From the NCBI RefSeq assembly GCF_963675165.1, contig NC_087390.1, forward strand, positions 3,052,001-3,116,000: a stretch of DNA of 64,000 bases, in the 5' to 3' direction. A program made the position numbers and the translations under genes. This document shows, one piece after another, positions 54,605 to 64,000 of this stretch (position 1 is its first letter; each line of letters begins with the position of its first letter). This DNA comes from Halichondria panicea. Lineage: Eukaryota; Porifera; Demospongiae; Suberitida; Halichondriidae. Below the pieces are notes generated by a model, which had not been told where the DNA came from, ran no database searches, and saw only the letters and a program-made list of their open reading frames with translations.

Positions 54605-57600
54605 GGTGAGTAAACAGAAAGGTGAAGGTAATCTGTCTGAGGAGCTCCTCCTTAAGGATCTAGAATCTGGTGATTTTGAACGAATAATGCTTGTTGTTCA
54701 TGGAGACAGACTCGTTACACAGAGGCTTGGCCCTAAAGATTTCACTTGTTTACACTATGCATCCTACCATGGTAATGTAAAAATTGTTAAAATGATTATT
54801 GACCGTTGTGGTGAAGTAGCTCTGCACAGAGTTTTTGAAATGAACCCTTCTCCTATTGATATAGCTAGAGGAAGTGGGCACTCTGAACTGGCAAGCCTTC
54901 TTGCAGCAATGCATCCTCCTTTGCAAGATGTGGAGTCTCTTGAAGATGCAGCTATTACTAATACAATGGTGTTTAAAAAGACTGATCTGTTGTTACACGC
55001 TTGCCTTGTTGGTGACATAGAGCAAGTTAAATCTCTCTCGGAAGAAGCTCTTATTAGCACTGGGGATATGAGAGTACTTGGTTCGAGCCAGATACCTTTG
55101 CATGTAGCAGCCGAGAACGGACACCTTGAAATTGTTAAGTATCTTGTGCATGCAGCTAAATATAATTGTAGGGGTAAAGATCCATCCAAAAAGACTCCTC
55201 TACATTTCGCTGCATGCAATGGACATTTGAAAGTTGTTCAATTTCTTTCATCTGAAGATCCCTCGATGATTAATTTTAAAGATAAAGACGGGAACACATC
55301 TTTGCACTATGCATGTAGAGAAGGACAGTCTATTGTTGTTACTGAGCTAGCTGAAGTCCGAAAATGCAAAACGATGGTTGAGAATAACGATGGTTTCAGT
55401 TCGATTAGCATAGCACGCTTGAGTGGGCATCCTGAAATAGCAGACTTCCTTCAGTCGTTGGCAGACGATGACTCCATTGAAAGCAGTAGTGAACATGTCA
55501 GTGGTAGAGAAGATTCTGTTGAGCCATCTCTCCCAGGCTTGCTCTCTCACCTTCATGATTTTAACCGTCAGCTTCGTCAAGCAATGGCTGATGTTATTGG
55601 AGAAGAACGAGAGGAAGAACTTCACCGGCTAGCTGAACAGGCAGCTGAGCTAGCTGTGCAAGGTGGTACAAGTTTAGGAATGTTGCCTATCCATCAAGCA
55701 TGTGCAGTAGGAAACTTAGATGAAGTCAAGTCCCTAGTGATTAATGAACAATGCAATGTTAATGTCCGAGATGATAAAAACCACACTCCACTTATTATCG
55801 CTGCTCACATGGGCAAAACAGATGTTGTTAAGTACTTAACATCTTTGAACAACTGTGACATTTCTCTTAAAGACAGCCATGGCCGCATGCCTATTCATCA
55901 TGCAGCGCAAGGTGGTCATGGTGATGTGATAACTATTCTCTTGCAAGACGGAAAAGGTAGTTCTATGATTGAAGACAACGAAGGAACAGTGCCCCTTCAA
56001 ATAGCTTCATTTAATGGTTTTCTCGATGTTGTTCAACTTCTTGCAGGCCAAAAAAATATCAATCCAGATCATGCTGATCACGATGGAAGAACATCCCTTC
56101 ACTGCGCTGCTCAAGAGGGCCACCTCCCTGTCCTCAAGTTCCTTGTTGAAGAGTACAATTGCAATATAAACGGAAAAGATAAAACGAATGGTGTTACGGC
56201 ATTACATCTTGCTGCATCTCGTGGCAATTATGAGATGGTGGATTATATTTGTTCCCACCCTGACTGTGATCGTGAGGCTAAAGATAATGCAGGTCGAACT
56301 CCACTCTTTCGAGCCTCACAGTATGGAATGACCCGCATCGTTAAACTCCTAGTAGAGAAATTTAAATGTGACTGCTCAACTAAAGATGCTAACAATGCGA
56401 CTCCATTGCATCCAGCTGCAATAGGAGGACACCTCGAAATAGTTAAATTTTTATGTCTACAATTATCAGAGATTGAAGTTGAAGCGAAAGATTCCAGTGG
56501 CCGTACAGCCGTTCATTTTGCTTCACAAAGTGGCCAACTTGACATAATTACTTTTCTTGTGAGGGATAAAGGTTGCGATGGGTCGTTAAAAGATGTTGAG
56601 CATGGCGTAACACCTCTCCATCTTGCTGCCAACAATGGCAATATTCAGGTTGTTAAATTTCTGTGTGCATTAAGTGAAGTAGACCCAGGTCAGGCTGACA
56701 ATCATGATCGCTCTCCACTTCATTATGCTGCTATTGGAGGCCACATTGCTGTTGTGAAGTACCTTGTTAATGAACAGCACTGTGCCACTAACTTACAAGA
56801 CAAAAATGGCCTTACTCCCTCTACACTTGCTCGTGTCAGTGGGAATGTTGAACTAGTGAGCGTCATAGAAGCACAAGTACTGTCTACTTCTTACATAGTC
56901 ACTGAGTCTCATGAAACAAAATGGCTTGAGCAAAATGACGACAAACATACAACAGAAGACACAGCTCGACTCTTTGCCATTTGTGGTGATCTTGAAAAAC
57001 TGAGAAGCCTTGTTGACTCTGAAAGTAAAAACGTTCTTGAACAAAAAGGCTTTAATGGCGAATCCGTTCTACACAATGCTAGTTTTGCTGGCAAACTGGA
57101 TGTAGTTAAATACCTTGTAAACGAGTGCGAGTGTGACGTTGGAGCAGGAGATAACGATGGTCATACACCCATTCACAACGCAGCCCATGAAGGCCATGAT
57201 GAGGTCGTTGCCTTCCTTGCTTCTCAGATTATTGGTGGTGTGGACATTGGTGATAATAATGGTAGAGTTGCTCTTCATTATGCTGCTCAGAATGGACACT
57301 ATAAGGCAGTAATTGTTCTAATGAGCACTTATCGAAGCAGTGGCTTGCTGATGGACAAGTGCCATGTCACTCCTCTTCATTTAGCAGCTAGTGGAGGACA
57401 TACTAAAGTAGTGGAATTCATCCTTCAGAACGAGCAAGCTGACCCACGAATTGCCGATGATGATGGACGAACAGCTGTTCATTATGCTACACAAGAGGGG
57501 CACATAAAAGTAGTACAGTGTCTTGTAGCACAATATTTCTTTTCAAGTTTTCGAGCTGACAAATCAGGCATTACTCCACTGCATCTTGCCTGTGTTAAAG

Positions 57601-60600
57601 GAGACCTTCTCTTAGTGAAATATTTGTGCTCCCTACGATCTTTCCAGCCGAATGCTATTGACAACAATGGCCGTACCCCCTTACACTGTGCTTGCAATGG
57701 TGGCTATTTTGAGATAGTGAATTTTTTGACTAAAGAATCAGACACTGAGTTGGCAATTGAAGACAACAGGGGGATGACTCCGTTTGATTTAGCGTCCACT
57801 GTAGGAGCTTCACACATTTGTTCTCATCTCAGAAACTTAGGATGTGGTCCAAGTAAAAGTGCAAAGATTCAAAATGAAGCTGAAACAGAAAATCTGAAGA
57901 TAAAACTTTTTGAACAGATGGCGGAAGCTTCTGGTAGTTTTCAACTCCATTCATTAGCACTAAGTGGGAACATTGCCAAATTTAAAGATGTTCTCACAAC
58001 TTCAGATGTTGATCCAAACTCCAAAGGTCCAAACGGGGAAACAGCTCTACACTTGGCGAGCTACACTGGTCATACTGAAATAGTGGAACTGTTGGTAAGA
58101 GATGAGCGGGTACAAATCAACTTGAAGGACAACGATGAGGACACGCCACTTCATAATGCTGCTCACAATGGTCATCTAGAAGTAGTGAAAGTGTTAGCTT
58201 CACACAAAAATTGTGACACAAATGCAAGAGACAAGAATGAACGCACTCCACTTCACTACGCATCTCAGAATGGACACTACGATGTGGTTTCGTATCTCTC
58301 GACTGAGTTAAATTGTGATATAAATGCAAGAGACAAATCTGGCACACCTCCTATACAAGTTGCTGCTTTTGCTGGCCACACTAACATTGTTGAACTCCTA
58401 TCACAGATTAGTGGCTGCGAGGTAGATGCCGTTGATGAACAAGGTCGTACTTCTCTGCACTGTGCATGTCAAGAAGGTCACTTTGAAATCATGCAGTATC
58501 TGATAATTGAATGCAAGGTTGATTACACCCTTCAAGAAAAATCGCACTCTGTTACTTCACTCCATCTAGCTGCAAGCAAAGGTCACCTTCGCATCGTTAA
58601 ATTCCTTTGTACACTTGAACATATTGATGCTGACATAAAAGACAAGCACGACCGAACACCACTCTTTTATGCTTGCAAAGAAGGAAACCTGGAAGTTGTC
58701 AAGTATCTCACTACAGAGAAGAAATGCGATCTTACAACTACTGACAGTCTTGGTTTCAATTGTTATCAAGCAGCTGAAGTGAATCACCATCAAACTGTAC
58801 TTGACTTTATCGTGCAACACAGCCCTTCCCTTGTTTCTAGTGACCTATCAACACAAGGCAAGCTGCTATCATTGCTCTCTGAGTTAAAAGGAGACGCTTC
58901 TAGCCTACTGATACTTAGTGCAGCTGCTGAAGGAGATATTGACTCTATAAAGCAGCACCTGCAAGGAAAGACTGAAAAAATTCGTGGTAGAAACGGAGAA
59001 ACTCCACTTCATATTGCAGCTTCCATGGGGCATTTGTCTGTTGTGAAGTACTTAGTTGATGAATGTAAATATGATGTACTTGACAAGGATGAAAACAGTT
59101 GCACACCTATTCATTTGGCTTGTAACCAAGGACAGTTGGAAGTAATGCAGTATTTTGCATTAAGAGATGAATGTGACATGAATTTGAAAGACAAAAATGG
59201 CAGAACCCCTCTTCACCATGCAGCCCAAAATGGTAGTATGGCAATTATATCTTTTCTGTTAACTCTCAACACCACTAATCCATCTCTAGAAGATGATGAA
59301 GGAAATACTGCCTTTCTACTAGCTGCTTTTTGTGGATATTTAGATGTAATGAAAGTGCTGATCTCAGATGGCAACAGCAATCCGAAGCATTCAGATATTA
59401 ATGGCCGATCTTCTCTCCACTGTGCCAGCCAGCAAGGACACTATAATATTGTTAAGTATCTAGTGTTGGAGCATAACATTGACCCAATGTTGAAAGAAAA
59501 ACTAAATGGAGCAAATGCTTTGCATTTCGCAACTGGCAATGGCCATACAAATATTGTTAAATTTGTTTGCTCTCTCCCTAGTTGTGATGTGGATTGTACA
59601 GATAAGGAAGGCCGAACTCCGTTACACCGAGCAGCTCAGCAAGGACACACAGCAATTGTACAGCTGCTTGCTAATGACTTTCATGCCAACTGTGAAGCTT
59701 GTGACAATAAAGGAGTAACACCCCTACACATGGCTTCATATCAGGGGCAACTTGATGTTGTAAAGTTCTTCATCACACAAAAAAACTTGAATCCCTCTGC
59801 GTTCCGTGACCATAATGGACGTACAGCCCTCCACTGTGCTGCTCAACAGGGCCAAATTGACGTTATGAAATATCTTGTTGAGGAATGTACCATGAATTGC
59901 ATGGACAAAGATCAGGCTCACGGTGTAACACCTATTCATTTGGCTGCCAACACTGGACACTTGGATATTGTCAAGTTTATCTGTTCTCAGCCAGAAACTA
60001 ACGTTGATATCAAGGATACAATGCTTCGTACACCTCTCCACTATGCCTGCCAGGAGAAACAAACAAAAGTAGCTAAGTATCTAGTGTCTGAGCAAGGCAG
60101 CAATCCAAACCTCAAAGATAAACATGATACAACTCCTTATGAATTGTGTGCTGTAGTTGGAGCTCATGATATTTTGTTGTTCCTGAAATCTCATTTGAAA
60201 GAAGACCAGAATGATCTCGTCTTACCAGAAAAACTAAATAGTTTGGTGGATGCAGATGTAATACTAAGGATGCATGCAATCAATGGGAATTTAGAAATGG
60301 TTAAAGAGATTGTAGCCGCCAAAGGCATGCACATCGTGAGTGTACAAGGACTTCAAAAAGAGACACTCTTACATAACGCTTCTTTTGCTGGGAAGTTGAA
60401 TGTTGTGAAATATCTTGTGCTTGAGTGCAAGAGTGATCTTAATGATACTGATGAAAGTGGACACATTCCCCTTCACAATGCTGCTCACGAGGGACATACG
60501 GACGTCATTGAATTCTTGGCATCACAGAATAGCTGCCATTCAAATGCAAGAGATAACAATGGCAGAACACCCCTCCACTTTGCTGCACAGAATGGGCACT

Positions 60601-63600
60601 ATGATTCTGTTGTCATGCTAGTGAACGTTTTCGATCTAAAATTAATGCTAGGAGACGAAAAAGGCGTCACACCAATACAACTTGCAGCTGGAAATGGTCA
60701 TACAAGAATTTTGAAATTCATGATCACCAAAGAAGGTGTCAATATGTCAGTGAAAGATCATAATGGAAGAACTCCTTTGCATTCTGCTTCTCAAGGGGGT
60801 CAGCTTGACACTGTCAAGTTCCTCATCCATGAATGCAATGCTGATCCAATGACTAAAGACACTGCCCACTCAGTAACATCACTGCATATAGCAGCTAATG
60901 GAGGTCACACGGAAATCGTAAAATTTTTCTGCTCTCTTGATAATTCCGATCCTAACGCTCAAGATCAGTACGAAAAAACCCCATTACACTATGCCTGCCA
61001 AGAAGGTCATTTGAACACCGTTAAGACACTTGTGAGTGAACTGTCTTGTGATCCTTTCAGAAGAGACCGTAATGGTGTGACACCTATTCAACTAGCTGAT
61101 ATTGCTTGTAAACCTGAAGTTGTGGCATATCTAAAATCTAAATTTCCATCAAAGGAAAGTGCAGAAGAAATTAGTTCGTCTAATGCAAATGATCATGGCT
61201 TGTTAGTCAACGTTCTAGCTTCCCGTGGCCACCTTCAAAGCCTAAAAGATGTTATGAAGCAAAGAGGTACACACTCTGTCAAGGGACCTAATGGAGAAAC
61301 TGCTTTACACCTTGCTGCCTATGGTGGGTATCTGGATACTGTGAAGTATCTTGTTGATGAGTGTGGTTTCGATGTGAACGCATGTGATAATAATGGAAAC
61401 ACCCCAACTCACTGTGCCTCTCAAAGTAACTCACTGAGTGTTGTCAAGTACATGACTGGAAAGACTCAATGCAAAGCAGACATTCCCGACAGGAATGGTA
61501 GAATTCCTCTTCATATTGCATGCCAAGAGGGGAGAAAAGAAATTGCTGTTTGTTTGAATGATAAAGACAGAGCCTGCCGGAACCACCAGGACAATGATGG
61601 TACAACACCAGTACAGCTAGCTGCATATGCAGGCCACCTTACGATTGTCAAATATTTGGTGAATGAAGGAGATTGTGATCCTACCATTCGTGACAATGCT
61701 GGACGAACTAGTGTTCATTGTGCTAGTCAACAAGGCCACTTAGATGTTGTTAAGTTCCTAGTGGAGGAATGTGGAGCTGACCATCTTGTGGATGACTGTA
61801 AGAATCGAGTGACACCTATTCATTTAGCGGCTGGAAAAGGACATTTAGATATCGTTAGGTATCTCTGCACTCTACCAAACACAGACCCAGACGTCAAGGA
61901 CAGTCGTGGGAGAACACCTGTTCAATATGCTTCACAAGAGAACCACCTCCCAGTCGTGAAATACCTTTACGAAGAAAAGAAATGTGATCCATCTCATAAA
62001 GATGAACAAGGAGTTTCATCTGTAGAATTAGCTCTCATTGCTGGATCTACAGAAGTATCTAGTTTCTACAGAGAGAACAATTTTCAAGCGTCTGAGACTG
62101 CCTCTAGGTTTACAGAACTTGCGTCACTACTAAGCAACACTGACACTAACGCTATCAAGGTACGCATGGCTGTTATTGAAGGAGATTTGGACAAGCTGAA
62201 ACAGTTGTTGAGGAGTGATCCTAGAAAAACTGTCTCCAAAGGACTCCAAGGGGAAACCCTTTTGCATACTGCTGCTTTTGCTGGTAAATTAGCAATTGTC
62301 AAGTACCTTGTCACGGACTTTAATATTGATCTTAATACTCAAGATAATGATGGACACACAGCAATGCACAACGCTGCTCATGAAGGTTTCACAGAGATTG
62401 TAAGTTTTTTGGGTTCACAGCAAAATTGCTCTTCAAATGTTAAAGATCAAAATAGCCGAACTCCTCTCCATTATGCTGCTCAAAATGGTCATTTAAAGGT
62501 TGTTAAGGTGTTGCTTGAAGATCTCGATAGTGATAGTGATTGCGAAGACAAAACTGGAGTTACACCTGTGCAATTATCTGCAGAAGCAGGGCATTTCGAA
62601 ATATTCAAGTACCTTGTCAAAGAAGCTAACGTCGATTTAACCCATGTTGACAATAACGGTCGCAATTGGCTACATTCTGCAAGCCAGCAAGGCAATGTTA
62701 GTATTGTTAAGTTCGGAATTTCAGAGTGCAATATGACCTGCTCTGTAGCAGATAAAGCATTTCATGCGACTCCCCTTCATCTAGCTGCTAGCAATGGACA
62801 AGTTGAAGTCGTAAAGTATCTATGTTCACAGCCAAGCTGTGACACTGAAGCCATTGATCAGTCTGGAAGAATTCCACTTCACTTTGCATGCCAAGAAGGT
62901 CACATTGAAGTGGTAAAGTTTTTAGTCACTGAGAAAAAGTCTAACCCAAATCTACGTGACGAAAATGGTATAACCCCCAGGCACTTAGCAACTCTCAAAG
63001 GTTTCACTAAAATTGTTGAGCTCTTAAGCTCTCACGTAGAAACCGATCACACCACTACAAATGACAGTGGAAAAACCACAGAAGGTGCTGGAGAGTCTTG
63101 GGTACATGCATCATTGTTAGAAAATCCTGACCGACTAGCTATTCGTATGGCAGCTGTTGCTGGAGACCTTGAAAAAGTGAAGAAAATTGTTGAAAAGAAT
63201 GGTGTAGACATTCTCTCCACTAGTGGCCCTCAAGGAGAGACTGTTCTGCACAATGCTTCATTTGCTGGTCAACTGAGTGTAATTAGCTATCTTGTTGAGG
63301 AATGTCATTGTGATGTAAATAAAATGGATGAAGAAGGACACACCCCAGTACATAATGCTGCTCATGAAGGACATGTTGAGGTCCTTCAGTACTTCGTCAA
63401 ACTGAATGATTGTAACTGCACTGTTAAAGACCACAATGGCCGTCTTCCAATCCACTATGCTGCTCAGAATGGCCACAAGATGGCTGTATGTGTACTTCTG
63501 AACGAAGGAAAATGTGGTTGCATGTGGAAAGATGATCATGGCTCCATTCCCATGCATCTTGCTGCTTACAATGGACATTTGGACATTGTAAAGCTGCTTG

Positions 63601-64000
63601 CCACTCAGAAAAATAGTGATCCCTCTTACCCAGATGAAAAAGGCCGAACCTCTCTGCACTGTGCTAGCCAGCAAGGACACACTGCAGTGGTTGATTTTCT
63701 TGTTCGTGATTGTCATGTTGACCCAATGCTCGCTGATACACAACAAGGTGTCACTGCTGTTCATCTCGCTGCTGATAATGGACACTTGAACATTATTAAG
63801 GTCTTTAGCAGTATTCCTGGTACATCTTTCAATGTAAAAGACAAGCATGGACGTTCTCCCTTGCATTATGCATGTCAAAATGGCCACACAGAAATTGTCA
63901 AGTATCTGGTCTTAGAACATAAGTGTGATCCTTCGTCAAAAGACTCAATAGGTGTATCACCTTTTGACTTGGCATTTGAAATTGACACAGTCGAGTTTCT
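54605..64000 (+). CDS. Giant ankyrin-repeat protein, single open exon running off the window
   Basis: One reading frame is maintained from about 54605 to the last base; I checked the frame at 54687, 56220, 58032, 61281 and 63960. That is more than 3,130 residues, nearly all ankyrin repeats of 33-36 residues with the usual G-TPLHxAAxxGH and VVKYL cores, for example NDGHTPIHNAAHEGHDEVV. Roughly 85-90 repeats are present. A possible acceptor (ATATATAG) lies at 54604; the frame also stays open upstream, with ATGs at 54441, 54528 and 54564, so the true start is not settled. No intron, membrane segment or catalytic domain is visible in this part. Ankyrin stacks bind other proteins; partner and location are unknown. 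The 3' end is outside. Confidence 0.9.

Noticed and set aside
54764..63887. Many minus-strand open frames of 60-209 residues
   Set aside because: They lie opposite the continuous ankyrin frame and share its codon periodicity; no independent domain signals.

Overview
The window looks like nuclear DNA of an early-branching animal, most likely a sponge (Porifera). The genes are intron-dense with many 50-150 nt GT-AG introns, and they belong to animal families (HECW-type HECT ligase, WIP/verprolin, kinesin-3 tail, COX7A). Gaps are short and filled with small inverted-repeat elements, and TACATGTA-type palindromes are very frequent. The species is an inference; gene models were built by hand from splice sites and reading-frame phase.

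Layout. 128-8479 (+): 3' part of a HECW-like E3 ubiquitin ligase, with the HECW helical-box module present about four times and a long acidic/polyproline insert. 9527-10524 (-): small type II membrane/coiled-coil protein, apparently frameshifted. 12758-18077 and 20547-25284 (both -): a tandem pair of paralogues, each joining an N-terminal CARD-like death-fold domain to the non-motor tail of a KIF13/KIF1-type kinesin-3. There is no kinesin motor and no FHA domain. This is the most unusual finding of the window.

25534-28315 (+): unrecognised protein with two membrane segments and a Lys/Glu-rich helix, divergent from the second paralogue. 28756-30491 (-): multi-pass protein, possibly Tim17-like, head-to-head with 30718-32355 (+), a COX7A-like respiratory-chain subunit. 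34274-39347 (+): WIP/verprolin-like WASP partner. 40800-45000 (-): CR1-like non-LTR retrotransposon with a PHD-finger ORF1, separated from ORF2 by a single UGA in the context UGA-CUA; ORF2 is broken. 46009-49085 (+): membrane-anchored protein with TPR-like helical repeats. 49100-54600: repeat-rich DNA with large fold-back structures. 54605-64000 (+): one uninterrupted exon encoding more than 3,100 residues of ankyrin repeats, organised in a higher-order repeat of roughly 310-330 residues and still open at the window end.

Repeats. At least three families of short non-autonomous elements recur, mostly inside introns. Functionally the window mixes actin/ubiquitin housekeeping genes with repeat-scaffold and death-fold proteins of the kind expanded in invertebrate innate-immune repertoires.
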